This document shows positions 53,748 through 61,030 of a DNA stretch of 64,000 nucleotides, piece after piece; position 1 is the stretch's first letter, and every line of letters starts with the position of its first letter. Made by a program: the position numbers and the translations under genes. A model generated the notes under the pieces. That model did not search any database. It saw only the letters and a list, made by a program, of their open reading frames with translations, and was not told the origin of the DNA. Source of the stretch: Planctomycetota bacterium. Lineage in GTDB: Bacteria; Planctomycetota; Phycisphaerae; Phycisphaerales; UBA1924. The stretch is taken from NCBI GenBank assembly GCA_014584315.1, contig JACTNA010000032.1, positions 62,001-126,000 of the forward strand. Reading direction: 5' to 3'.

Positions 53748-55405
53748 CGACGCGCGTGTGCTACCTGGAGCGTGCGGATCGCGGCGGACGCATCGAGCGC
53801 GTCCGCCTGTTCGGCCCGCGCGACGAGGACTCCTGGACCCTCCGCGCCGCCGACCCATCCGACCCCCTCGCGCTCGGCGCGGCCCTGCGAGAGGCCGCCG
53901 AGTGGGTCCGCGACCGCCTCGCCACCACCGGCGACCGCCTCTCCTCCGTTTGTGTCGATGCGGACGGCTCGCTGTGCGGTTGGGTCACCAGCGCGAGCGC
54001 ATCGCCCGAGGTGGTCGGCGCCATGATCCGGCAGGGCGTCTCAGGCCCCGGAGACGCCGACGAAGGCCCCGCTCCCGTCGGCGGCACCGTCCTCTCGCTC
54101 AGCCCCGACCTCGAGATCGAGGGGGGGGCTTCCGTGCAGCCGCTCGCCGGCGACGCGGAGGATGGCCGTCACCCCGAGCACGAACGCCGCCGGCTCGCCG
54201 TCCTCGCGGTCCCGGACGCCGCCGTTCGGCTCTTCCTCGACCACCTCGACGCCTTCGGGGTCGAAGCGCCGCGCGTGCGTTCGGTCTTCCACGCCGCCGC
54301 CCTCGCCTGGGACCCAGCGGCGCGAGCCGGAGCGGGCGAGATGAGCGATCGCGTCGTCGCTGAGAGTGTCGCCACGTCCGCCGTCGTGTTCACCGACCCG
54401 CGCGGCCGGCTTCTCTGGGCCTGGTCCCGCGGGGGCGACCTGATCGCCGCGGGCGGGATGCGCATCCCGCGCGTCCAGCCCCGTCAGACGAGCGACGACG
54501 ACGAGGGCCAGTCCCGCGCGCCCGAGCGGGCGACGATCGCCGTCGGCAGCCCGGAACTCTCGCGACTCTCGGGCGAGTGGCTCGCCTGGGCCTCGCAACT
54601 CGGCGCGGCGCCCTCACGCATCACGGTCGTCATGCCGGCGGCGTCCTGGACCGAGGGGGGGGGACTCGGCGGGGCGGCCGCGGCCATCGGCGCGGCCTGG
54701 CCCGGCTCGACCATCGACGCCGCCGACGAGGACGACCCCATCGCCGCGACCGTCCGCGTCGTCATGGAGCGCGACGACGCGCCGGGCGATGCACGATCGT
54801 CCACCGCACTCGTCGCGCTCAGCCGCCGCCCCGGCCGAGCGCATCGGACGATGATGCACTGGGCCTCGGCCGCGGTCGCGGCGGCGGGGGTCGGGCTGTG
54901 CGTGCTCGCGGCGCAGGTGTGGCGATCCGCGGGCGTCGCCCGCGAGCACGGGCGAGACGCTCGCGAGCGATGGTTCGAGCGTGCGGCCGCCCTGCACCCC
55001 GTCGTCGCCAACCCGCAGGTGCGAGACCCCATCGACGAACTCGAACGCGAACTCGAGCGCCGACGCCGAGCCTTGCGCCCGCGCGGCTACCGCTCCTTCA
55101 TGCCCGTCATGCAGGAACTCGAGACGCTCTCCTACATCATCGGCAACGACACGGTCGCCCTCGAACGGCTCACAATCTCCAACACGTCCGTGCTGCTCAT
55201 CGTCAACGTCGCCGACACCGCGGCCTACGAGGATCTGCGGGCCTCGCTCGGACGCATCGCCGGGTCGAAGGTCGTGTTCCCGCGCGATCAGGACACGGTG
55301 ACGGAGCAGCCCGCTCGCGCCGGATTGTCCGGCGGCCTGCGCTGCGTCTTCTCGGGCATCTGGCCCGACGAGCCGCGCCCGCCGGCGGGGGGGGGCGGCG
55401 CATGA
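53744..55405 (+). CDS. GspL/PilM-PilN-like assembly platform protein
   Basis: This 553-residue protein uses TTG 53744, overlapping the previous stop. The N-terminal about 370 residues are an actin-fold-like cytoplasmic domain (MTTRVCYLERADRG, AVLAVPDAAVRLFLDHLDAFGVEAPRVRSVFHAAALAWD, SAVVFTDPRGRLLWAWSRGGDLIAAGGMRI, a block like the GspL/PilM nucleotide-fold). A membrane helix follows (WASAAVAAAGVGLCVLAAQVW), then a coiled coil and a PilN-like ferredoxin fold (LERLTISNTSVLLIVNVADTAAYEDLRASLGRI). GspL binds the ATPase GspE and GspM. The ATPase, GspF and the secretin are not in the window. It overlaps the next gene by ATGA. Confidence 0.75.
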   Translation: MTTRVCYLERADRGGRIERVRLFGPRDEDSWTLRAADPSDPLALGAALREAAEWVRDRLATTGDRLSSVCVDADGSLCGWVTSASASPEVVGAMIRQGVSGPGDADEGPAPVGGTVLSLSPDLEIEGGASVQPLAGDAEDGRHPEHERRRLAVLAVPDAAVRLFLDHLDAFGVEAPRVRSVFHAAALAWDPAARAGAGEMSDRVVAESVATSAVVFTDPRGRLLWAWSRGGDLIAAGGMRIPRVQPRQTSDDDEGQSRAPERATIAVGSPELSRLSGEWLAWASQLGAAPSRITVVMPAASWTEGGGLGGAAAAIGAAWPGSTIDAADEDDPIAATVRVVMERDDAPGDARSSTALVALSRRPGRAHRTMMHWASAAVAAAGVGLCVLAAQVWRSAGVAREHGRDARERWFERAAALHPVVANPQVRDPIDELERELERRRRALRPRGYRSFMPVMQELETLSYIIGNDTVALERLTISNTSVLLIVNVADTAAYEDLRASLGRIAGSKVVFPRDQDTVTEQPARAGLSGGLRCVFSGIWPDEPRPPAGGGGA

Positions 55406-55974
55406 ACCCGCGCGATACCGAACGCAGAACGCTCAGCGAGGACGCCCGCTACGAGCTCGCGGGCGCGGCCGCCGCCGCCGAGCGACGCAACCGGCCCACC
55501 GCCCTCCTCGTCGCCTCGCTCCTCGTCCTGGCGATCGGTGCGGGCGCGCTCGTTTCCAGCCTGAGCGCCCGCGCATCCGCTGGGCGTGCCATGCGCCTGG
55601 AGCAGTCCCGCGAGGAGCAGGTCGTCCGCCTCGCCGCACAGTTCGAAGCCATCGAACGCCAACGCCAGGACTCAGGGACCGACACCTTCGCCCCGATCCC
55701 GGACCTCCTCAGCCGCATCGAGACCGCCGCACGCGACGCTGGCCTCTCCGACCGCCCGCCCATCCCCGGCCAACGCAGCGAACGGAGCGAGGACCTCACC
55801 CGTCGCGACTACACCTACACCATGCGCGACGCGAGCCTCGACCGACTCCTCAAGTGGGTGGAACTCTCGACCCAGACCGTCCCCGGCCTTCAGGTCTCCG
55901 CCATCGAACTCCGACCCGAGCAGCGGACCTGGCAGGTGACCGTGACCTTCTCCAGATGGGAGCGACAAGGGTGA
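55402..55974 (+). CDS. GspM/PilO-like assembly platform protein
   Basis: This 190-residue protein has a cytoplasmic N-terminus, one membrane helix (TALLVASLLVLAIGAGALVSSLSA), a coiled coil (SREEQVVRLAAQFEAIERQRQ) and a periplasmic ferredoxin-like domain. That domain has IPDLLSRIETAARDAGLSD, YTYTMRDASLDRLLKWVELSTQTVPGLQVSAIELRPEQRTWQVTVTFSRWE, the 'L..W...L....G..V..l.l......g.v...l.l' pattern of GspM/PilO. It forms the inner-membrane platform with GspL. Start ATG 55402 overlaps the gspL stop, and its own stop overlaps the GTG of the TPR lipoprotein. Confidence 0.78.
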   Translation: MNPRDTERRTLSEDARYELAGAAAAAERRNRPTALLVASLLVLAIGAGALVSSLSARASAGRAMRLEQSREEQVVRLAAQFEAIERQRQDSGTDTFAPIPDLLSRIETAARDAGLSDRPPIPGQRSERSEDLTRRDYTYTMRDASLDRLLKWVELSTQTVPGLQVSAIELRPEQRTWQVTVTFSRWERQG

Positions 55975-56597
55975 ACCGATCGACGAGACTGGCTCTGGTC
56001 CTGACCTGCGCATCAGCGGCCGCGCTCCCCGCGTGCACCGGCGGCGGCTCGCGCACGAAGCAGCGCGCCGACGACCCGTACGCCCAACTCGACGAACGCG
56101 CCCGTCGCGGCCGCGAACTCTTCGCCCAGGCCGAGGCCGCCCAGAACCGCGGCGACGCCGACCGCGCCATCGCCCTGTACCGCGACGCCGTCCGCAATGC
56201 GCCCGACCTCGCCGAAGCCTGGAACAACCTCGGCATCCTGCTGATGGATCGCATGGACTACGCCGGCGCGGCCGAGGCCTTCCGCGTCGCCATGGACCTG
56301 CGCCCGACCGACCCCCGCCCCGCCGAGAACCTCGGCCTCGCCTACCTCGAGGCCGGCTGGGGCGTCGAGGCGCTCCGCTACTACGAGATGGCGCTCGAGC
56401 GCGATCCCAACCGGCGCGAGTCGCTGCGCGGCGCGATCAAGGCCACGCACCTGCTCAACCTCGCCGACCAGAAGGCCCTCGACCGCGTCCGACGCGCGCT
56501 GCTCATCGAAAACGACCCCGACTGGCGCATGATCGCCGAACGCGAACGAGTCCGCATCGAGCACCGCCTCGAGAGCGAGCGAAGCCTCGCACGCTGA
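55971..56597 (+). CDS. TPR lipoprotein in the pseudopilin operon
   Basis: This 208-residue protein starts with GTG 55971, overlapping the GspM stop. It has a signal peptide with lipobox LPAC (Cys22) and at least three TPR units: RRGRELFAQAEAAQNRGDADRAIALYRDAVRNAPDL, AEAWNNLGILLMDRMDYAGAAEAFRVAMDLRPTDP and AENLGLAYLEAGWGVEALRYYEMALERDPN. A lipid-anchored TPR protein at the end of a type II-like operon is in the place where pilotins (PilF/PilW, GspS-like) are found, so it may pilot or stabilise the secretin; that role is an inference. The stop is followed directly by a 180-bp inverted-repeat unit. Confidence 0.78.
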   Translation: MNRSTRLALVLTCASAAALPACTGGGSRTKQRADDPYAQLDERARRGRELFAQAEAAQNRGDADRAIALYRDAVRNAPDLAEAWNNLGILLMDRMDYAGAAEAFRVAMDLRPTDPRPAENLGLAYLEAGWGVEALRYYEMALERDPNRRESLRGAIKATHLLNLADQKALDRVRRALLIENDPDWRMIAERERVRIEHRLESERSLAR

Positions 56598-56603
56598 GCC
56601 GTA

Positions 56604-56631
56604 CTCACGCGGAGGCGCAGAGCACGCGGAG
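56604..56631 (-). repeat. Dispersed 28-bp repeat, copy D (inverted)
   Basis: CTCACGCGGAGGCGC...; it matches the reverse complement of the copy at 56756-56783 at 26 of 28 bases. Confidence 0.75.
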
Positions 56632-56645
56632 GGAGCGATCCGGTA

Positions 56646-56676
56646 GCCGGTGGCATAGGCGTCCCGCCTGTGCCAC
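56646..56676. repeat. Palindromic dispersed repeat (GGCATAGGC hairpin), copy 2
   Basis: GTGGCATAGGC-GTCCC-GCCTGTGCCAC: an 11-bp stem with one T/G position, 5-nt loop, almost identical to 7911-7937. It is nested inside the 180-bp inverted-repeat unit. Confidence 0.75.
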
Positions 56677-56755
56677 ATCCTCCGCGCAACTCGGGGCGCA
56701 GCATCGCACTCGGGGCGGGGCCTATCAGGGCCCGTCTCCAACCCATCGTCTTCTT

Positions 56756-56783
56756 CTCTGCGTGCTCCGCGCCTCCGCGTGAG
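56756..56783 (+). repeat. Dispersed 28-bp repeat, copy E
   Basis: CTCTGCGTGCTCCGCGCC...CGTGAG; it differs from copy A at 1042-1069 by one base. Confidence 0.8.
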
Positions 56784-56789
56784 CCATGC

Positions 56790-58256
56790 TCAGGGCTTCG
56801 CGCTCACCGTCAACGCGGCGTCGGCGTTCGCCGTCGGCTTGCGCTCCACGTGCAGCCGCTTGGTCCGGTGCCGCGACCAGTCGGTCACGCGCAGGTCCGG
56901 GCTGTCCGGCCCGTCGTGCACGCGCAGCACGTCGTACACGTTGTCCCGCTGCGCCGGCACGAAGCCCGCCCCGCGGATGAGCCGGCACAGCAGCGCTTCG
57001 TCCAGGCAGTACGTCGTCCCCGCGGCGGAGACCACGTTCTCCTCCATCATCACGCTGCCCATGTCGTTCGCGCCGTAGAGCAGGGCGACCTGCCCCACGT
57101 GCGGCCCCATCGTCACCCACGACGCGCCGATGGAGTAGATGTTGTCGAGGAAGAGCCGGCTGAGCGCCTGCGTCCGCAGGTAGTCCGTCGAGCCGCTCAT
57201 GCGCACGCGCCGCCCGAACTCGGCGTGCGCCTTCGGGTCGCCTGTCCCGTCCAGCCGCGCCACCGCATCGCCCGGGAACTCGCCCGAGTCCTCCGCCCGG
57301 CTCAGCCAGTCCTTCACACGCCCCAGCGGCGTGTTCTCGCGCTGAAACGGCCACGAGATGAACGAGACGTAGTGCCCGAACGGGACCGAGGGGTCGAGGG
57401 ACCGAGGGTTCGAGGCGGTCGGGCCGCGGGCCTTGATCCCTTGATCCCCTGGTCCCTCGCTCCCTTCGAGCAACGCTCGGTCCTGCCATTCGCGCACCAG
57501 GCGCATGTGGTGGACGCGGTCCGCGTACCCCTCGATGTGCCCGAACATCATCGTCGCGCTCGTGAACATGCCGAGCGTGTGCGCGACGTACATCGTGGTC
57601 AGCCACGCCTCCGCGTCGCACTTGCCCAGTCCGATCTTGCGGCGCACGGCCGGGGCGAAGATCTCGCCGCCCCCGCCGGGGATCGAGTCCAGCCCCGCGT
57701 CGCGCAGCCGCACCATCACCCACCGCAGTTTGTCCTCCAACGTCGAGCCGGGCGGGTCGAAGAAGTGCACGAACTCGATGAACTCGGGCGGGCTGAAGGC
57801 GTGCACGTGAACGCCCGGGAAGCGGTCCTTGATCGAGCGCAGCAGCCGAACGTACCACTCCAGCGGCAACGCGGGGTTCATCCCCCCCTGCATCAGCACC
57901 TGCGTCCCGCCGATGGCGACCAGTTCGCCGATCTTCTCCAGGACCTGCGAGGGCTCCAGCGTGTACGCGTCGTCCTCGTCGCCGTCGCGCCGGAACGCGC
58001 AGAAGGTGCACCGCGCGTTGCACACGTTCGTGTAGTTCACGTTCCGGTCGATCACGTACGTCCGGATCGCGCCGCCGTGCACGGCCCGGCACCGCGCGTC
58101 CGCCCAGCGGCCCAGCGCGGTCAGCGGCATCGTGCGGAACAGGTCGAACGCCTGCTCGGGCGTCAGCCGGGCCTCCCCCCGCACCACGGCCGCCAGCAAC
58201 CCCGGATCGGCGGCGGGCAGGTGCGGATGCTCGATCGGCGGGGCGTAGAGGGGCAT
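56790..58256 (-). CDS. mqnC: Cyclic dehypoxanthinyl futalosine synthase (menaquinone, futalosine route)
   Basis: This 488-residue radical-SAM enzyme of menaquinone biosynthesis closes dehypoxanthine futalosine to its cyclic form. The radical-SAM ligands are Cys79, Cys83 and Cys86 in NYTNVCNARCTFCAFRR. Other family landmarks are TLEPSQVLEKIGELVAIGGTQVLMQGGMNPALPLEWYV, HVHAFSPPEFIEFVHFF, LRDAGLDSIPGGGGEIF, TSATMMFGHIEGYADRVHHM, FISWPFQRENTPL and NIYSIGASWVTMGPHVGQVALLYGANDMGSVMMEENVVSAAG. MqnC is usually near 370-400 residues; about 28 extra residues before the FISWPFQ motif are encoded by two period-8 repeat arrays (57381-57415 and 57433-57470). The start was placed at ATG 58256. It converges with the TPR gene. 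Confidence 0.93.
   Translation of the reverse strand: MPLYAPPIEHPHLPAADPGLLAAVVRGEARLTPEQAFDLFRTMPLTALGRWADARCRAVHGGAIRTYVIDRNVNYTNVCNARCTFCAFRRDGDEDDAYTLEPSQVLEKIGELVAIGGTQVLMQGGMNPALPLEWYVRLLRSIKDRFPGVHVHAFSPPEFIEFVHFFDPPGSTLEDKLRWVMVRLRDAGLDSIPGGGGEIFAPAVRRKIGLGKCDAEAWLTTMYVAHTLGMFTSATMMFGHIEGYADRVHHMRLVREWQDRALLEGSEGPGDQGIKARGPTASNPRSLDPSVPFGHYVSFISWPFQRENTPLGRVKDWLSRAEDSGEFPGDAVARLDGTGDPKAHAEFGRRVRMSGSTDYLRTQALSRLFLDNIYSIGASWVTMGPHVGQVALLYGANDMGSVMMEENVVSAAGTTYCLDEALLCRLIRGAGFVPAQRDNVYDVLRVHDGPDSPDLRVTDWSRHRTKRLHVERKPTANADAALTVSAKP
57381..57415. repeat. Period-8 tandem array inside mqnC, arm 1
   Basis: On the minus strand it reads CTCGAACC CTCGGTCC CTCGACCC CTCGGTCC CG. It is translated in frame and is inverted relative to arm 2, so the two arms could fold back on each other. 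Confidence 0.7.
57433..57470. repeat. Period-8 tandem array inside mqnC, arm 2
   Basis: On the plus strand it reads TTGATCCC TTGATCCC CTGGTCCC TCGCTCCC TTCGAG. Together with arm 1 it encodes the Gly/Pro/Ser-rich insertion of MqnC between WQDRAL and the FISWPFQ motif. Confidence 0.75.
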
Positions 58257-58278
58257 GGCGTCTCCGAACCGGCCGCTC

Positions 58279-58296
58279 TTTCAGCGGCGCCTGAAA
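58279..58296. promoter_or_regulatory. Short hairpin in the mqnC leader
   Basis: TTTCAG-CGGCGC-CTGAAA is a perfect 6-bp inverted repeat between the minus-strand -10 hexamer TATGCT (58305-58310) and the mqnC ATG (58256). It could be a leader hairpin or an operator half. Confidence 0.3.
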
Positions 58297-58304
58297 TCAC
58301 CGAA

Positions 58305-58310
58305 AGCATA
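58305..58310 (-). promoter_or_regulatory. -10 hexamer TATGCT upstream of mqnC
   Basis: On the minus strand TATGCT lies about 48 nt before ATG 58256, giving a leader of about 42 nt with the hairpin at 58279-58296. Confidence 0.35.
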
Positions 58311-58373
58311 CCACGCCGGATCCGACCACGCAGCCCCGGGGGTCGCCTCGCGCCCGAGCCGTCGACCTTCCCA

Positions 58374-59834
58374 TCAAAGCAGCGGGCTGAGCAGGCGCGC
58401 GGTGTTGTCCACCGCGCGTTTCCAGACCGGGCGACCCGCCCAGGAGAGCCGCGAGATCATCTCGCACTCTTCCATGTACTCGCGCTGCAGCCAGCGCACC
58501 ACGCTCGCGAAGTCGTCGTCGTAGATCAGGAGCGTCGACTCGAAGTTCAGCCAGAACGAGCGCATGTCGAAGTTCACCGACCCGATCATCGCCACGCGCC
58601 TGTCCACCGTCAGAATCTTCGAGTGCAGCAGCCCGCGCCCGTGCAGCGCGATGCGGACCCCCGCGTCGAGCAGGTCCTGGTAGTGCGAGCGCGCCGCCAT
58701 CGAGACGACCGGCGTGTCGGTCGCCCGCGGCACGATGAGCGTGACCTCGACGCCGCGCACCGCCGCCGCGGACATCGCGTTGCGGACCGCCTCATCGGGC
58801 ACGAAGTAGGGCGTCGTCAGGATCAACTCCTCCCGTGCCGCGTAAATGGCCGTCAGCAGCAGGTTGTGGATCGAGTCCGGCGCAATGCCCGGCCCGGAGG
58901 GGGCGGCCTGGACGACGGACCCCGGCGCGATCAATCCGAAATCCGGCATGTACCTCCCGATGTCGTCGATGCGTCGTGGAGACTCGACCTGCCAGTCGTG
59001 CAGGAAGGTCACGCCGAGCGCCTGCGCCCCCGGCCCCTCGACGCGCACGGAAGCGTCGATCCACGGCCCGAGGCGGGGGCGGCGCGGGTTGCGGAAGGTG
59101 TCGTCCGTGAGGTTGTGGCTGCCGGTGTAGGCGATCCGCCCGTCGATCTCGACGATCTTGCGGTGGTTGCGCACATCCAGCCGTTCGAAGAGGGCGCGCA
59201 CGGGGTTCACCGGCAGCGCGCTCACGACCTCGACGCCCGCCGAGCGAAGCAACGCGCACCGCGTCGAGCGCAGGAACGCCTTGCTGCCCACCGCGTCGAG
59301 CAGCATCCGGCACTCGACCCCTCGGCGCGCGGCGCGCTCGACGGCGTCGGCGACCTCCAACGCGCGCCCGTCCGGCTGCCAGATGTAGAACAGCAGGTGG
59401 GCGTGGTGGGCGGCCGCGTCGAGGTCGGCGATGATCGCGTCGAGGAACGCGTCGGTGTCGTGCAGCAACGTGACGCGATTGCCGGCGAGCGGCGGCAGGC
59501 CGGTGTACGCCGTGGCCAGGCGGCGCAGCGCCTCGTCGGTGTCGCCCGGCGCGGTCCAGTCCTGCGCGCCCTCACGCCAGAACCGGGCGGCCCGCTCCTC
59601 GATGTCGCGCCCGGCGTCGAGGTAACGCCTCGCGCGCTTCGCGCTCACACGCGTCTCGCCGACGAGCAGGTACACGATCGCGCCGACCACCGGCGCGAAG
59701 AGCAGCAGCACCAGCCACGCCAGCGAGACCGGGACGGCCCGGCGGCGCATCACCACGCGGAACGCCAGCGTCAGCCGGATCGCCCAGTCCGCCGCCAGAA
59801 CCGTGATGGTCAGCCACGCTTCCACCGGGCCCAT
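58374..59834 (-). CDS. cls: Cardiolipin synthase (phospholipase D family)
   Basis: This 486-residue protein has two N-terminal membrane helices (AWLTITVLAADWAIRLTLAF and SLAWLVLLLFAPVVGAIVYLLVG) and two PLD domains. Each carries an HxK(x)4D motif: DVRNHRKIVEIDGRIAYTGSHNL and LLHSKILTVDRRVAMIGSVNFDMRS. It joins two phosphatidylglycerol molecules into cardiolipin at the cytoplasmic membrane. The C-terminal YMEECEMISRLSWAGRPVWKRAVDNTARLLSPLL is the usual Cls end. ATG 59834 was chosen; a GTG one codon earlier is possible. It is divergent from the TetR gene, whose operator-like palindrome lies about 100 bp away, so regulation by that repressor is possible but not shown. Confidence 0.95.
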   Translation of the reverse strand: MGPVEAWLTITVLAADWAIRLTLAFRVVMRRRAVPVSLAWLVLLLFAPVVGAIVYLLVGETRVSAKRARRYLDAGRDIEERAARFWREGAQDWTAPGDTDEALRRLATAYTGLPPLAGNRVTLLHDTDAFLDAIIADLDAAAHHAHLLFYIWQPDGRALEVADAVERAARRGVECRMLLDAVGSKAFLRSTRCALLRSAGVEVVSALPVNPVRALFERLDVRNHRKIVEIDGRIAYTGSHNLTDDTFRNPRRPRLGPWIDASVRVEGPGAQALGVTFLHDWQVESPRRIDDIGRYMPDFGLIAPGSVVQAAPSGPGIAPDSIHNLLLTAIYAAREELILTTPYFVPDEAVRNAMSAAAVRGVEVTLIVPRATDTPVVSMAARSHYQDLLDAGVRIALHGRGLLHSKILTVDRRVAMIGSVNFDMRSFWLNFESTLLIYDDDFASVVRWLQREYMEECEMISRLSWAGRPVWKRAVDNTARLLSPLL

Positions 59835-59914
59835 CACCCCACCCTACCCGCTCGCCGACCTTTCCCGCCCCGCGCCACTCCCAGCCGCCCCGGCGGCCGG
59901 CCCTGGCCAGGCCC

Positions 59915-59943
59915 TTGACTCGAGGCTGCGGAGCGGCTTGAAT
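59915..59943 (+). promoter_or_regulatory. Promoter of the tetR operon (TTGACT - 17 nt - TTGAAT)
   Basis: TTGACT at 59915-59920 and TTGAAT at 59938-59943 are separated by 17 nt. The -10 element is overlapped by the TetR-type palindrome, as expected for autorepression. Transcription would start near 59950, which has consequences for the tetR start codon. Confidence 0.45.
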
Positions 59944-59956
59944 GATCGTTCAATCA
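59938..59956. promoter_or_regulatory. TetR-type operator palindrome
   Basis: TTGAATGATCGTTCAATCA contains TGAA-TGATCG-TTCA, an inverted repeat with one mismatch around a GATC centre. It is the typical spacing and AT-rich character of TetR-family operators and lies on the -10 element of the promoter of the tetR gene itself. Confidence 0.55.
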
Positions 59957-60591
59957 GGCAGAGGAGGGCCGGATCCATCAGTCCATCCGACAGCCGAGCC
60001 CGAATCCTCGACGCCGCTCGCAAGTTGTTCTACGAGCAGGGCTACCACGCCACGGGCGTCGCGACCATCCTGCGCGAGGCGGGGGTCAACTCCGGGACCA
60101 TGTACCACTTCTTCCCGTCCAAGGAGGCGCTGCTCGTCGGCGTCCTGGCCTGGTACCGAGACAACCTGTGGCCTGAGGTGCTGACGCCGGCCGAGCACCA
60201 GGCCGCGGACCCGATCGGGCGGGTCTTCGCGCTCATGGCCCTGTACCGGCTCGGGATGGAGATGACCGGCTGCACGATGGGCTGCCCGATCGGGAACCTG
60301 GCCCTGGAACTCTCCGACAACCACCCGGCCGTCCGCGAGTTGATCGACCTGAACTTCCGGAACTGGATCGCGGGCGTGCGCGGCTGGCTCGAGTCGGCCG
60401 GGGATCGCCTGCCGCCGGGCACGGACCTCGATGCGCTCGCCGGGTTTGTCCTGACGGCGATGGAGGGGGGCATCATGCGCAGCCGCGCGGCGGGCGACCT
60501 TGCACCATTCGACGAGTCCGTTGCGCAACTCCGCGCGTACTTCGACCTGCTCGAACAGGCGGCCTCGGCCGCGAAAGGAAGCCCACGATGA
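59938..60591 (+). CDS. TetR/AcrR-family transcriptional regulator
   Basis: The helix-turn-helix domain is clear: RARILDAARKLFYEQGYHATGVATILREAGVNSGTMYHFFPSKEALLVGVL. An all-helical ligand-binding domain follows (VFALMALYRLGMEMTGCTMGCPIGNLALELSDNHPAVREL). The start is uncertain. No ATG or GTG lies between the operator and the domain; TTG 59938 is the nearest conventional start but overlaps the operator and promoter. A GAGGAGGG site at 59961-59968 is correctly placed for an ATC codon at 59977. CTMGCPIGNLALEL resembles the TetR_C_33-type effector domain. The stop overlaps the DUF1761 ATG. It probably represses its own operon, sensing an unknown ligand. Confidence 0.88.
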   Translation: MNDRSIRQRRAGSISPSDSRARILDAARKLFYEQGYHATGVATILREAGVNSGTMYHFFPSKEALLVGVLAWYRDNLWPEVLTPAEHQAADPIGRVFALMALYRLGMEMTGCTMGCPIGNLALELSDNHPAVRELIDLNFRNWIAGVRGWLESAGDRLPPGTDLDALAGFVLTAMEGGIMRSRAAGDLAPFDESVAQLRAYFDLLEQAASAAKGSPR

Positions 60592-61007
60592 ACATCGACC
60601 TGGCCGGGCTGAACTGGTTCGCGGTGCTCACCGCGGCGGCCGCTTCGTTCGTGATCGGAGGCGTCTGGTACGCCGCGCTCTTCGGCAAGGCCTGGGCGCG
60701 GGCGTACGGGTACACGGAGGAGCAGCTGAAGGCGATGGGCGCGAACCCCGCCCGGACCTTCTCGCTCATGTTCGTCTGCGATGCCGTGTCGGCCGCGGTC
60801 ATCGCCGCGATCGCACAGGCCTCGGGCGTCGCCGGCGCTGTCGAAGGCGTCGTCCTGGGCGTGCTGCTCTGGCTCGGGGTCGCCGCGGCGAACGGCTTGC
60901 AGGTGCAACTCGGTTCGGGCCGGCCGATCGCGGGATTCGTCATCGACACCGGCAAGCAGCTCGTCGCGCTCGCCGTCGTGGGGCTGGTCATCGGCGTCTG
61001 GAGATAG
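60588..61007 (+). CDS. DUF1761 membrane protein
   Basis: This 139-residue protein with four membrane helices has the DUF1761 pattern: an N-terminal W-F-A-V-L-T-A-A-A-A-S-F-V-I-G-G-V-W-Y-A-A-L-F-G-K-A-W segment, FSLMFVCDAVSAAVIAAIAQASG, VVLGVLLWLGVAAANGLQVQL and a final helix. The G-G-x-W-Y-x-x-L-F-x-x-x-W motif of the first helix is the family hallmark. The family has no established function. The ATG overlaps the tetR stop (ATGA), so both are co-translated, and the gene is the most likely direct regulatory target. Its position between a repressor and an SRPBCC protein recalls small inducible clusters handling hydrophobic compounds. Confidence 0.85.
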   Translation: MNIDLAGLNWFAVLTAAAASFVIGGVWYAALFGKAWARAYGYTEEQLKAMGANPARTFSLMFVCDAVSAAVIAAIAQASGVAGAVEGVVLGVLLWLGVAAANGLQVQLGSGRPIAGFVIDTGKQLVALAVVGLVIGVWR

Positions 61008-61030
61008 GGCACGTGCCCGGGAGCGGAATC

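Larger units (their letters stand above)
56604..56783. mobile_element. 180-bp MITE-like unit between the TPR gene and mqnC
   Basis: 28-bp terminal inverted repeats (26/28 identical) enclose 124 bp that contain the GGCAYAGGC palindromic hairpin and no gene. The unit fills almost the entire gap between two convergent stop codons (56597 and 56790). It has no coding capacity. The size and structure are those of a non-autonomous miniature element, but target-site duplications are not evident. Confidence 0.45.
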
